This document shows positions 1-12,160 of a stretch of 31,267 nucleotides of DNA, one piece after another. The DNA is from an uncultured Duganella sp. GTDB lineage: Bacteria; Pseudomonadota; Gammaproteobacteria; Burkholderiales; Burkholderiaceae. Made by a program: the position numbers and the translations under genes. Location: positions 1-31,267 of the forward strand of contig CAMLRG010000047.1 of NCBI GenBank assembly GCA_946482335.1. The letters run 5' to 3'. The stretch's first letter is position 1; each line of letters starts with the position of its first letter. The notes under the pieces are model-generated. The model saw only the letters and a program-made list of their open reading frames with translations. It was not told where the DNA came from and made no database searches.

Positions 1-576
1 ACCAACGCGATGCAGATCGCCGTCGGCATGGGCGCCCGCGTCACGGTGCTGGACCAAAACGTGGACCGCCTGCGCCAGCTCGACCTGGTATACGGCAACC
101 GCATCCAGACCATCTACTCGAATGCCTACACCATCGACGACGCCGTGATGGATGCCGACCTGGTGATCGGCGGCGTGCTGATCCCGGGCGCAGCCGCACC
201 CAAGCTGGTCACCAAGGCCATGGTGTCGCGCATGAAGCCCGGCTCGGTGGTGGTCGACGTTGCCATCGACCAGGGCGGCTGTTTCGAAACCTCGCACGCC
301 ACCACCCACGAAAACCCGACCTTCGTGGTGGACGGCGTGGTGCACTACTGCGTCGCCAATATGCCGGGCGCGGTGGCGCGCACTTCCACCTTTGCGCTGA
401 ACAACGCCACCATCGGCCACGCCGTTGCGCTGGCGGACAAGGGCTGGGCCAAGGCCATGAAGGCCAACCCGCACCTGCGCAATGGACTTAACGTCTGCCA
501 GGGCCAGGTCACCTATGAAGCGGTGGCGAGCGACCTTGGCTATACCTATGTGCCGGCGGAATCGCTGCTGGCCTGA
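1..576 (+). CDS. ald: Alanine dehydrogenase, C-terminal part (5' end outside window)
   Basis: The reading frame is open from base 1 and ends with TGA at 574-576, so only about the last 190 residues are present. It begins inside the NAD-binding Rossmann domain just after the glycine-rich turn (TNAMQIAVGMGARVTVLD, where the Asp binds the NAD ribose). It continues through the family segments DLVIGGVLIPGAAAPKLV, VVVDVAIDQGGCFETS and NMPGAVARTSTFALNN. The enzyme interconverts L-alanine with pyruvate and ammonium using NAD in the cytosol. It lies 15 bp ahead of mmsA and leads the pyrimidine cluster. I infer it recycles the alanine made when beta-alanine is transaminated with pyruvate. Family identity is secure; the pathway role is inference. 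Confidence 0.93.
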   Translation, partial: TNAMQIAVGMGARVTVLDQNVDRLRQLDLVYGNRIQTIYSNAYTIDDAVMDADLVIGGVLIPGAAAPKLVTKAMVSRMKPGSVVVDVAIDQGGCFETSHATTHENPTFVVDGVVHYCVANMPGAVARTSTFALNNATIGHAVALADKGWAKAMKANPHLRNGLNVCQGQVTYEAVASDLGYTYVPAESLLA

Positions 577-591
577 ACCTCAGAGCCTGAT

Positions 592-2094
592 ATGAGCAAT
601 CTCGATACCATCACCCATTTCATCAATGGCGTCAAAGCCGATACGGCCAGCGGGCGCTATGGCGACGTCTTCAACCCCGCACTGGGCGAACCGGTCGCGC
701 GCGTGGCGCTCGGCACGGCGGAGGAGGCCGATGCTGCGGTGCGCGCCGCCGAAGCGGCATTTCCGTCCTGGTCCAACACACCGCCGCTGACCCGTGCACG
801 CGTGCTGTTCAAGTACCTTGAGCTGTGCCACCGGCACACGGACGAATTCGCGGCCATGCTGACCCGCGAACACGGCAAGACGTTCGCCGATGCCAAGGGC
901 GAAGTGGCGCGTGGTATCGAGATGGTGGAATTTGCCGTCGGCATCCCGCAGATGATGAAGGGCGAATACACCGACCAGATCGCGCGCGGCATCGATGCCT
1001 GGTCGATGCGCATGCCGCTGGGCGTGGTGGCCGGCATCACGCCATTCAACTTCCCGGTGATGGTGCCGATGTGGATGTTCCCCATCGCTATCGCTTGCGG
1101 CAATACCTTTGTGCTCAAGCCGTCCGAGCGCGACCCTTCGCCCTCGCTGCTGCATGCGCGGCTGCTGAAGGAGGCCGGCTTGCCGGACGGCGTGTTCAAC
1201 GTCATACAGGGCGACAAGGTGGTGGTCGATGCGCTGCTAGACCATCCCGTGGTGCAGGCGGTCAGCTTCGTCGGCTCGACGCCGATCGCGGAATACATAT
1301 ACTCGCGCGGCTCGCAGCACGGCAAGCGCGTGCAGGCGCTGGGCGGCGCCAAGAACCATATGGTGGTGATGCCCGACGCCGACATGGAAATGGCGGTCGA
1401 CGCGTTGATGGGCGCCGCCTTCGGTTCGGCCGGCGAGCGCTGCATGGCCATTTCCGTGGTGGCGGCGGTGGGCGATGCGGGCGACAAGCTGCTGGGCGCA
1501 CTGAAAGAGCGCACGGCCGCACTGAAAGTGCGCGACGGCATGGCATCCGACGCGGAAATGGGACCGGTGGTGACTTCGGCGGCCAAGCAGCGCATCGAAC
1601 GCCTGATCGGCGAAGGCGTGGAGCAGGGCGCCACGCTGGTGGTGGATGGCCGCAATTACCGCGTGGCCGACCGTCCGAACGGCTTCTTCATCGGCGGCAC
1701 GCTGTTCGACCACGTGACGCCGGACATGAGCATCTACAAGGAAGAGATCTTCGGCCCGGTGCTGTGCATGGTGCGCCTGCCGGACGTGGCGACGGCGGTA
1801 GAGCTGATCAACAACAACGAGTACGGCAACGGCGTCGCGGTGTTCACGCGCGACGGCGGCGTGGCGCGCGAATTCGTGCGCCAGATCCAGGTCGGCATGG
1901 TTGGCGTCAACGTGCCGCTGCCGGTGCCGATGGCCTTTAACAGTTTTGGCGGGTGGAAGCGCAGCCTGTTCGGCGACCACCATGCCTATGGCCCGGAAGG
2001 CGTGCGTTTCTACACCCGCCACAAGGCCGTGATGGAGCGTTGGCCAAATACCGCCAGCGCTGGCGCGCAGTTTGCTTTCCCACAGATGAAGTGA
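592..2094 (+). CDS. mmsA: CoA-acylating (methyl)malonate-semialdehyde dehydrogenase
   Basis: 500 residues, the usual length for MmsA/IolA. It oxidises malonate or methylmalonate semialdehyde to acetyl-CoA or propionyl-CoA with NAD and CoA, releasing CO2. Visible hallmarks are the ALDH motif [15 protein letters not shown] (about 150-164), LKPSERDPS (175-183), [12 protein letters not shown] (226-237) and the nucleophile Cys284 in [11 protein letters not shown]. The segment ALGGAKNH (249-256) lacks the general-base Glu of ordinary aldehyde dehydrogenases, which is typical of the CoA-dependent MmsA family. It follows ald by 15 bp and precedes preT by 12 bp. No good Shine-Dalgarno is seen at 578-590, so translation may depend on the upstream gene. 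In this context the likely substrate is malonate semialdehyde from beta-alanine (from uracil) or the methyl form (from thymine). A role in valine catabolism is the alternative. Confidence 0.95.
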   Translation: MSNLDTITHFINGVKADTASGRYGDVFNPALGEPVARVALGTAEEADAAVRAAEAAFPSWSNTPPLTRARVLFKYLELCHRHTDEFAAMLTREHGKTFADAKGEVARGIEMVEFAVGIPQMMKGEYTDQIARGIDAWSMRMPLGVVAGITPFNFPVMVPMWMFPIAIACGNTFVLKPSERDPSPSLLHARLLKEAGLPDGVFNVIQGDKVVVDALLDHPVVQAVSFVGSTPIAEYIYSRGSQHGKRVQALGGAKNHMVVMPDADMEMAVDALMGAAFGSAGERCMAISVVAAVGDAGDKLLGALKERTAALKVRDGMASDAEMGPVVTSAAKQRIERLIGEGVEQGATLVVDGRNYRVADRPNGFFIGGTLFDHVTPDMSIYKEEIFGPVLCMVRLPDVATAVELINNNEYGNGVAVFTRDGGVAREFVRQIQVGMVGVNVPLPVPMAFNSFGGWKRSLFGDHHAYGPEGVRFYTRHKAVMERWPNTASAGAQFAFPQMK

Positions 2095-2106
2095 GGATGG
2101 AACCAA

Positions 2107-3474
2107 ATGATCGAGTCACTCAAATTCATACCGCAGCCCAAAGCCACGAACGAAGAACTGTCCGGTCATTTCACCGACCTGGCGCCGCCGCTCAACGCGC
2201 GCCAGGCCGCGATCGAAAGTTCGCGCTGCCTGTACTGCTACGACGCGCCGTGCACGCGCATCTGCCCCACCGGCATCGACGTGGCCAGCTTCATCCGCAA
2301 CATCCATGAAAAGAACGTAAACGGCGCCGCGGTCACCATCCTGCAACAGAACATCCTGGGCGGCAGCTGCGCGCGCGTCTGCCCGACCGAAATCCTGTGC
2401 GAGGATGCCTGCGTGCGCAACCACGATGCGGAAGGGCAGCCAGTCAAGATCGGCCTGTTGCAGCGCTTCGCACTGGACAATGCCACGCTGGACGGCCACC
2501 CGTTCAAGCGCGCGCCTTCCACAGGCAAGAAGGTCGCCGTGGTCGGCGCCGGCCCTGCCGGCCTGTCCTGCGCGCACCGCCTGGCCATGCTGGGCAACGA
2601 CGTCGTGATCTATGAGGCGCATGAGAAATCCGGCGGCTTGAACGAATACGGCATCGCCAAATACAAGTTGACCGACAATTTCGCGCAAAAGGAAGTGGAC
2701 TTCCTGTTGGGGATCGGCGGCATTGAGGTGCGCCATGGCCAGAAGCTCGGCGACAACCTGAACCTGAAGGAATTGCACGCGCATTACGATGCGGTGTTCC
2801 TCGGCCTGGGCCTGGGCGCCAGCCGCGCGCTGGGGCTGACCGGCGAAGAGGCGCCGGGCCTGATGGCGGCGGTGGACTACATTGCCGAGCTGCGTCAGGC
2901 TGACGACTTGAGCAAGCTGCCGGTCCCGCGCCGCGCCATCGTCATCGGCGCGGGCAATACGGCGATCGACATGGCGGTGCAGATCCAGCGCCTGGGCGCG
3001 GAAGAAGTGACGATGGTGTACCGCCGCGGCTTCGATGCCATGAGCGCCACCCACCATGAACAGGACATCGCGAAAGCCAACCAGGTACGCATGGTGACCT
3101 GGTCCCAGCCGAAGCAAGTGCTGCTGGACGAGGCGGGCCGCGTGCGCGGCATGCGCTTCGAACGCACGGCGATGGACGGCACACGCATGATCGGCACCGG
3201 CATCACGTTCGAGCTGCCGGCCGACGCCATCTTCAAGGCGATCGGCCAGGCGATGGCGCCGGCCGCGCTGGCCGATCCGCTGGCCGCCATGCTGAAGCGC
3301 GACGGCGACAAGATCCATGTGGACGACAGCTTCCGCACCATCCTGCCCGGTATCTATGCCGGCGGCGATTGCGTGGCGCCTGGCCAGGACTTGACGGTGC
3401 AGGCCGTGGAGCACGGCAAGCGCGCCGCCATGGCAATCCATTCCGACATCCAATCGAAGAAGGGGGCAGCATAA
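2107..3474 (+). CDS. preT: NAD-dependent dihydropyrimidine dehydrogenase, subunit PreT
   Basis: 455 residues, corresponding to the N-terminal flavin/iron-sulfur half of eukaryotic DPD. It passes electrons between NAD(P)H and the catalytic subunit PreA. Cysteine clusters for two 4Fe-4S centres lie at the N-terminus: CLYCYDAPCTRICP (about 39-52) and GGSCARVCPTEILCEDAC (about 80-97). The FAD site is VAVVGAGPAGLSCAHRLA (about 142-159), with SGGLNEYGIAKYKL after it. The NAD(P)H site is AIVIGAGNTAIDMA (about 278-291), and GIYAGGDCVAPGQDL near the end closes the FAD fold. A GAGGATGGA stretch at 2093-2101 is the ribosome-binding site. Its TAA overlaps the ATG of preA by one base (TAATG), so the two subunits are translationally coupled. 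Confidence is high; glutamate synthase small subunit is a relative, but the preA partner excludes it. Confidence 0.95.
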   Translation: MIESLKFIPQPKATNEELSGHFTDLAPPLNARQAAIESSRCLYCYDAPCTRICPTGIDVASFIRNIHEKNVNGAAVTILQQNILGGSCARVCPTEILCEDACVRNHDAEGQPVKIGLLQRFALDNATLDGHPFKRAPSTGKKVAVVGAGPAGLSCAHRLAMLGNDVVIYEAHEKSGGLNEYGIAKYKLTDNFAQKEVDFLLGIGGIEVRHGQKLGDNLNLKELHAHYDAVFLGLGLGASRALGLTGEEAPGLMAAVDYIAELRQADDLSKLPVPRRAIVIGAGNTAIDMAVQIQRLGAEEVTMVYRRGFDAMSATHHEQDIAKANQVRMVTWSQPKQVLLDEAGRVRGMRFERTAMDGTRMIGTGITFELPADAIFKAIGQAMAPAALADPLAAMLKRDGDKIHVDDSFRTILPGIYAGGDCVAPGQDLTVQAVEHGKRAAMAIHSDIQSKKGAA

Positions 3475-4760
3475 TGGCCGACCTGAGCGTCAACTTCTGC
3501 GGCATCAAGGCGCCGAACCCATTCTGGCTCGCCTCCGCACCGCCTACCGACAAGGCATACAACGTGATCCGCGCTTTCGAAGCAGGGTGGGGCGGCGTGG
3601 TCTGGAAAACGCTGGGCGAAGATCCGCCGCCCGTCAACGTCTCCTCCCGCTATTCCGCGATCTACGGCAAGAACCGCGAAGTCATTGGCTTCAACAATAT
3701 CGAGCTGATCACCGACCGTTCGCTGGAACTGAACCTGCAGGAAATCACGGAAGTCAAGAAGGCCTGGCCGGACCGCGCCATCGTGGTGTCGCTGATGCTG
3801 CCTTGCGAAGAGCAGGCCTGGGCCGCCATCCTGCCGAAAGTGGAGGCGACCGGGGCGGACGGCATCGAGCTGAATTTCGGCTGCCCGCACGGCATGCCGG
3901 AGCGGGGCATGGGGTCCGCAGTGGGCCAGGTGCCGGAGTATGTGGAGCAGGTGACCGCCTGGTGCAAGAAGCACAGCAAACTGCCGGTGATCGTCAAGCT
4001 GACGCCGAACATCACCGACATCCGCCGGCCGGCACGCGCGGCCAAGGCGGGCGGCGCGGATGCGGTGTCGCTGATCAACACCATCAATTCCATCACTTCG
4101 CTCGACCTGGACCAGATGGTTGCCTTCCCCAACGTGGGCGGCGCCAGCACCCACGGCGGCTATTGCGGTCCGGCGGTCAAACCGATCGCGCTGAACATGG
4201 TGGCCGAGATTGCGCGCGATCCGGAAACGCGGGGCTTGCCGATTTCCGGCATCGGCGGCATCGGCAACTGGAAGGATGCGGCGGAATTCATCGCACTGGG
4301 CGCGGGATGCGTGCAGGTGTGCACGGCGGCCATGCTGCACGGCTTCCGCATCGTGCAGGAGATGAAGGATGGCCTGGAACGCTGGATGGACTCCAAGGGT
4401 TATAAGACGCTCGACGATTTCATGGGCAAGGCTGTAGCGAATACTACGGACTGGAAATTCCTCAACATGAATTACAAGTCCATCGCCCATATCAGCCAGG
4501 AGGATTGCATCAAATGCGGCCGCTGTTACGTGGCCTGCGAGGATACCTCGCACCAATCGATCTTCCAGCTGGTCGACGAGGCTACCGGTACCCGGACCTA
4601 CAAGGTCAATGAGGATGAATGCGTCGGCTGCAACCTGTGCGAAATCACCTGTCCGGTGCAGGGATGTATTACGATGGTCGCAGTCCCGACGGGCAAGCCC
4701 TATATGAACTGGACCCAGGATCCACGCAATCCGCGCGCCGAAAAGCCGGTAGGGGTCTGA
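3474..4760 (+). CDS. preA: Dihydropyrimidine dehydrogenase catalytic subunit PreA
   Basis: 428 residues from the ATG overlapping the preT stop. Longer upstream starts lie inside preT and were not used; AGAAGGGGG at 3459-3467 is the ribosome-binding site. It reduces uracil and thymine to the 5,6-dihydro forms. The FMN barrel shows NPFWLASAPPTDKAYN (15-30), NFGCPHGMPERGMG (134-147), VIVKLTPNITDIRRPARAAK (172-191) and LPISGIGGIGNWKDA (255-269). Two C-terminal 4Fe-4S motifs follow: CIKCGRCYVAC (Cys345, 348, 351, 355) and CVGCNLCEITCP (Cys383, 386, 389, 393). Relative to the mammalian active-site loop GMGLACGQ, this protein reads GMGSAVGQ, with Val150 where the catalytic Cys would be. I think bacterial PreA proteins often share this. 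The stop codon lies inside a palindromic repeat (4746-4790). Confidence 0.95.
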   Translation: MADLSVNFCGIKAPNPFWLASAPPTDKAYNVIRAFEAGWGGVVWKTLGEDPPPVNVSSRYSAIYGKNREVIGFNNIELITDRSLELNLQEITEVKKAWPDRAIVVSLMLPCEEQAWAAILPKVEATGADGIELNFGCPHGMPERGMGSAVGQVPEYVEQVTAWCKKHSKLPVIVKLTPNITDIRRPARAAKAGGADAVSLINTINSITSLDLDQMVAFPNVGGASTHGGYCGPAVKPIALNMVAEIARDPETRGLPISGIGGIGNWKDAAEFIALGAGCVQVCTAAMLHGFRIVQEMKDGLERWMDSKGYKTLDDFMGKAVANTTDWKFLNMNYKSIAHISQEDCIKCGRCYVACEDTSHQSIFQLVDEATGTRTYKVNEDECVGCNLCEITCPVQGCITMVAVPTGKPYMNWTQDPRNPRAEKPVGV

Positions 4761-4790
4761 CCCTATGGGTCTGACCCCGGTTTACCGGTT
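4746..4790. repeat. REP-like nested palindrome, copy 1
   Basis: Outer arms CCGGTA (4746-4751) and TACCGG (4783-4788) enclose inner arms GGGGTCTGACCC (4752-4763) and GGGTCTGACCCC (4767-4778) around the loop TAT. The inner arms pair with a single central mismatch, and each is itself close to a palindrome (GGGTC-N-GACCC). The element contains the last codons and TGA (4758-4760) of preA and ends 18 bp before the permease start. It shares its architecture with 7721-7770 and 21175-21226. The position between co-directional genes suggests partial termination or mRNA processing; that role is inference. Confidence 0.8.
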
Positions 4791-4808
4791 TAAAAAAAAG
4801 GAACCCGA

Positions 4809-7681
<2,873 letters not shown>

Positions 7682-7698
7682 AACTGGCTGGTTTGGCT

Positions 7699-7716
7699 GC
7701 CAACGGGTACGTTGGC
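7699..7716 (+). terminator. Hairpin after hydA
   Basis: GCCAACG (7699-7705), loop GGTA, CGTTGGC (7710-7716): a perfect 7-bp stem 17 bp past the hydA stop. It is followed by CTTAAA rather than a T-run, so intrinsic termination is possible but weak. It sits immediately before the second palindromic repeat and the two may act together. Confidence 0.4.
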
Positions 7717-7720
7717 CTTA

Positions 7721-7770
7721 AACCGGCAAGGCGGGGTCAGGCCCTAGGGCCTGACCCCGGTCTACCGGTT
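7721..7770. repeat. REP-like nested palindrome, copy 2
   Basis: Outer arms AACCGG (7721-7726) and CCGGTT (7765-7770) enclose a perfect 26-bp palindrome at 7733-7758, with arms GGGGTCAGGCCC and GGGCCTGACCCC joined by TA. Compared with copy 1 the arms carry different bases, yet they pair without a mismatch. It lies between hydA and the amidohydrolase gene and ends 26 bp before that gene's start codon. It could act as a transcript-processing or attenuation structure; this is inference. Confidence 0.85.
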
Positions 7771-7796
7771 TCCCAGGCAAAAAGAAGGAGCATACA

Positions 7797-9032
7797 ATGA
7801 ACAAGCTAAGCATCAACAGCGACCGCCTCTGGGACTCGCTGATGGAACTGGCCAAAATCGGGGCCACCCCGAAAGGCGGCGTCAAACGCCTTACCCTGAC
7901 CGACCTGGACAAGCAAGGCCGCGACCTGGTCACCGGCTGGGCACGCGATGCCGGCCTGTCGATCACCATCGACCAGATCGGCAACGTCTTCATGCGCCGC
8001 GACGGCGAAGACAACACGCTGCCACCGATCATGACCGGCAGCCACATCGACACCCAGCCGACCGGCGGCAAGTTCGACGGCAACTACGGCGTCCTGGCCG
8101 GCCTGGAAGTGGTGCGCACGCTGAACGACAAAGGCATCCGCACCAAGGCCCCGATCGAAGTCGCCTTCTGGACCAACGAAGAAGGCTCGCGCTTCGTGCC
8201 CGTGATGATGGGTTCCGGTGTCTTCTGCGGCGCCTTCACGCTGGAACACGCCTACGCCGCCAAGGACACCGAAGGCAAAACGGTCGGCGAGGAGCTTGAA
8301 CGCATCGGCTACAAGGGCGACCAGGTCCCCGGGCAGCACCCGATCGGCGCCTATTTCGAAACCCATATCGAACAAGGCCCCGTGCTGGAAGACGCCGACA
8401 AGGTGATCGGCGTCGTGCCCGCCGTCATGGGCCTGTCCTGGTACGACTGCACCGTAACCGGCATGGAAGCCCACGCCGGCCCCACGCCCATGCACTTGCG
8501 CAAGGACGCCATGCAGGTCGCCGCCCGGATCATCCCCGAGGTGGTCGCCATCGCCAACCGCTATCCGCCGTATGGCCGTGGCACTGTCGGCATGATGCAA
8601 GTCTTCCCCAACAGCCGCAACGTCATTCCCGGCCAGGTCAAATTCAGCATCGACCTGCGCAACGTGAACGACGAACTGCTGAACAAGATGCACGAGGACA
8701 TGCTGGCCTTCATCGACAAGACGTCCGCCGACACCGGCCTGGAGATCAAGATCGAGCGCGTATCGTATTACCCGCCGTGCCCCTTCCATCCCGACTGCGT
8801 CGGCGCCGTGCGCAAGGCCACCAGGGAACTCGGCTACTCCACGATGGACGTGGTATCCGGCGCCGGCCACGACGCCATCTATGCCGCCCGCGTCGCCCCG
8901 GCCGGCATGATCTTCGTCCCCTGCAAGGACGGCATCAGCCACAACGAAATCGAGGACGCCAAGAAGGAGCACCTGGAAGCCGGCTGCAACGTCCTGCTGC
9001 ACGCCATGCTGGAGCGCGCCGGAGTGGTGTAA
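7797..9032 (+). CDS. M20 Zn-dependent N-carbamoyl-beta-alanine amidohydrolase (beta-ureidopropionase)
   Basis: 411 residues, typical for the hydantoinase/carbamoylase branch of peptidase family M20. It hydrolyses N-carbamoyl-beta-alanine to beta-alanine, CO2 and ammonia, the third step of reductive pyrimidine degradation. Metal and catalytic residues are all visible: His83 (GSHIDTQPTGGKFDG), bridging Asp94, Glu128-Glu129 (WTNEEGSRF), His in FETHIEQGPVLE (about 194) and the terminal His in DGISHNEIED. The dimer-domain motif MEAHAGPTPMHLRKDA is also present. A strong ribosome-binding site AAGAAGGAG lies at 7782-7790. The gene follows hydA after the repeat and is the last of the cluster. An N-carbamoyl-L-amino acid hydrolase acting on hydantoin products is the alternative; preTA upstream favours the pyrimidine role. 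Confidence 0.9.
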   Translation: MNKLSINSDRLWDSLMELAKIGATPKGGVKRLTLTDLDKQGRDLVTGWARDAGLSITIDQIGNVFMRRDGEDNTLPPIMTGSHIDTQPTGGKFDGNYGVLAGLEVVRTLNDKGIRTKAPIEVAFWTNEEGSRFVPVMMGSGVFCGAFTLEHAYAAKDTEGKTVGEELERIGYKGDQVPGQHPIGAYFETHIEQGPVLEDADKVIGVVPAVMGLSWYDCTVTGMEAHAGPTPMHLRKDAMQVAARIIPEVVAIANRYPPYGRGTVGMMQVFPNSRNVIPGQVKFSIDLRNVNDELLNKMHEDMLAFIDKTSADTGLEIKIERVSYYPPCPFHPDCVGAVRKATRELGYSTMDVVSGAGHDAIYAARVAPAGMIFVPCKDGISHNEIEDAKKEHLEAGCNVLLHAMLERAGVV

Positions 9033-9065
9033 GCCGCCGTGCGCAAGGTCAGCGCCGAGCCGCCG

Positions 9066-9701
9066 TCAGCGCCCGAAGGCGATGCGGGTGATGGCGACGG
9101 TGGCTTCGTGGGCCAGGTCGGCGAGTTCCTTGTGTTGCGGGCGGGTTTCGGAGATGAACAACATGGTACCCAGCATTTGCGCGACGATCAGCGTGCCGCG
9201 CACTTCGCATTGCTGCATCGGCAGTTCGGGATCGATCTCGTGGATCAGGTTGCGCAGCGTGCGGCGGGCGCGCGTCATCATGGTGTCGAACAGCTTGGTG
9301 GCGACGGGATGGCGGTTGGCCAGCGCGGCGATCTCGAAAAACAGCCCGCTGGAAACCTGGTCGCGCAAGTCGGCCAGGAAGTAATCGATGATCGACTCGA
9401 ACAGCTCCACGCGCGGGCCGGTGCCGGCGGCGGCGACGCGCTCGTCGATGCCGGCCTGGTAGCGCGCAAAGGTCTGTTCCAGCAGCGCCTCGATCAGCGC
9501 GTCGCGGCTTGGGTAGTAATGCTGGACCGTCGATAAGCTCACCCCGACCTGCTGCGCCACGCTGCGCATGGCCAGCGCGGCATAGCCGTCGCGCGCCAGC
9601 AACAGCCGCGCCGCCTCCAGGATGGCGCTGGCGCGCTCATAGCCCTTGGTGGTGGTGTTGGAATCCTTCGCCTGCAGCGGCGTATCTGTCTTTTTCCTCA
9701 T
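9066..9701 (-). CDS. TetR-family transcriptional regulator
   Basis: 211 residues. The N-terminal DNA-binding domain is clear: ASAILEAARLLLARDGYAAL (about 25-44) followed by the helix-turn-helix MRSVAQQVGVSLSTVQHYYP, with the typical YYPSRDALIEALLEQ after it. The C-terminal ligand-binding domain is not assigned to a subfamily. It diverges from the acyl-CoA dehydrogenase gene, with inverted repeats in the 94-bp gap between the start codons, and it converges on the pyrimidine cluster with 33 bp between stops. I infer that it represses the beta-oxidation operon and itself, released by an acyl-CoA, as for many TetR regulators beside acyl-CoA dehydrogenases. The ligand is unknown. Confidence 0.9.
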   Translation of the reverse strand: MRKKTDTPLQAKDSNTTTKGYERASAILEAARLLLARDGYAALAMRSVAQQVGVSLSTVQHYYPSRDALIEALLEQTFARYQAGIDERVAAAGTGPRVELFESIIDYFLADLRDQVSSGLFFEIAALANRHPVATKLFDTMMTRARRTLRNLIHEIDPELPMQQCEVRGTLIVAQMLGTMLFISETRPQHKELADLAHEATVAITRIAFGR

Positions 9702-9720
9702 ACAGCAAGGATTATCGCGT

Positions 9721-9769
9721 CGATTGACAAATAGGTCAATCGACCGATAGTATTTCGGTCATCTGACCT
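9721..9769. promoter_or_regulatory. Divergent operator/promoter between tetR and the beta-oxidation operon
   Basis: CGATTGAC (9721-9728), six bases, GTCAATCG (9735-9742) form a perfect 8-bp inverted repeat. The repeat contains TTGACA (9724-9729), which with TAGTAT (9748-9753) forms an 18-bp-spaced sigma70-like promoter reading into the acyl-CoA dehydrogenase gene. Two further dyads follow: GACCGA (9742-9747) with TCGGTC (9755-9760), and GGTC-ATCT-GACC (9758-9769). A TetR dimer bound at the first dyad would cover the -35. The promoter call and the binding are inference from pattern and position. Confidence 0.65.
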
Positions 9770-9795
9770 ATAACATGATCCGGAGACTTTGCCAG

Positions 9796-10932
9796 ATGAT
9801 CCCCCGTACCTTATTCAACGAAGAACACGACATGCTGCGCGAATCTGCGCGCCGCTTCATGGAAACCGAGATCGCCCCGCACCATGAGCGCTGGGAAGAG
9901 CAGGGCTATGTGGACCGCGAGGCGTGGCTGAAAGCCGGCGCCGCCGGCTTCCTGTGCCCAACCATGCCGGAACAATATGGCGGCGCCGGCGTCGACCGCC
10001 GCTACAGCATGGTGCTGATCGAGGAGCAGGCCCGCATCGGCGCTTCCGGTCCCGGCTTCATGCTGCATTCGGAAATCGTGGCACCGTACATCCTGCACTA
10101 CGGGAACGAGTACCTGAAGTCGCACTACCTGCCCAAGCTGGCCACCGGAGAAATGATCGGCGCCATCGCGATGACCGAACCTGGCGCCGGCTCCGACCTG
10201 CAAGGCGTCGGCACCACCGCGATCCGCGATGGCGACCATTACATCCTGAACGGTTCCAAGACCTTCATCACCAATGGCTGGCACGCGGACTGCGTGGTCG
10301 TGGTGGCCAAGACCGACCCGAGCGCCGGCGCCAAGGGCATCAGCCTGTTCGTGGTCGACACCTCGATGGCCGGTTTCAGCAAAGGCAAGCGCCTGAAGAA
10401 GGCTGGCATGAAAGCGCAGGATACCTCCGAACTATTCTTCGAGAACGTGCGCGTGCCGGCGCAAAACTTGCTGGGCGAAGAGGGGGCCGGTTTCAAATAC
10501 CTGATGCAGGAACTGCCGTGGGAACGCATGCAGATCGCGATCATGGCAGTGCAGGCGGCCGAGTCGGGCCTGGAGTGGACGCTGCAATACTCGCGTGACC
10601 GCAGGGCATTCAAGCGTCCGATCGGCGAATTCCAGACCGTGGCCCATGCGCTGGCGGAAATCAAGACCGAGGTGGAAGTCTGCCGCGTGTTCGTGGACCG
10701 CTGCATGGAGCTGCTGCTCGAGGATAAGCTGGACGCTGCCACCGCTTCGATGGCCAAGTACTGGACCACGGAAATGCAGTTCCGCGTGCTGGACAAGTGC
10801 GTGCAGCTGCACGGCGGTTATGGCTATATGTGGGAGTACCCGATCACCCGCGCCTGGGCCGATGCGCGCGTGCAGCGCGTGTATGGCGGCACCAACGAAA
10901 TCATGAAAGAACTGATCAGCCGTTCGCTGTAA
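9796..10932 (+). CDS. Acyl-CoA dehydrogenase, long-chain (LCAD)-like
   Basis: 378 residues from the ATG at 9796, preceded by CGGAGA at 9781-9786. An in-frame ATG at 9775 would add seven residues with no ribosome-binding site. It removes two hydrogens from acyl-CoA to give trans-2-enoyl-CoA, passing electrons to ETF. Family segments include [18 protein letters not shown] (FAD/substrate), [35 protein letters not shown] and the C-terminal [20 protein letters not shown]. The usual MCAD catalytic Glu position is Gly364 (VYGGTNEIM). Instead Glu243 in [11 protein letters not shown] matches the alternative base of LCAD and isovaleryl-CoA dehydrogenase. It opens a four-gene operon with thiolase, FadJ-like and racemase genes. 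The substrate is probably a branched or long acyl-CoA; exact specificity is unknown. Confidence 0.93.
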   Translation: MIPRTLFNEEHDMLRESARRFMETEIAPHHERWEEQGYVDREAWLKAGAAGFLCPTMPEQYGGAGVDRRYSMVLIEEQARIGASGPGFMLHSEIVAPYILHYGNEYLKSHYLPKLATGEMIGAIAMTEPGAGSDLQGVGTTAIRDGDHYILNGSKTFITNGWHADCVVVVAKTDPSAGAKGISLFVVDTSMAGFSKGKRLKKAGMKAQDTSELFFENVRVPAQNLLGEEGAGFKYLMQELPWERMQIAIMAVQAAESGLEWTLQYSRDRRAFKRPIGEFQTVAHALAEIKTEVEVCRVFVDRCMELLLEDKLDAATASMAKYWTTEMQFRVLDKCVQLHGGYGYMWEYPITRAWADARVQRVYGGTNEIMKELISRSL

Positions 10933-10942
10933 GGAGACCAGC

Positions 10943-12148
<1,206 letters not shown>

Positions 12149-12160
12149 GGGAGACAGACA

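Noticed and set aside
3369..3473. Longer start for preA inside preT
   Set aside because: The extra residues are not family-like. The ATG in TAATG at 3474 has a good ribosome-binding site and gives the standard PreA N-terminus.
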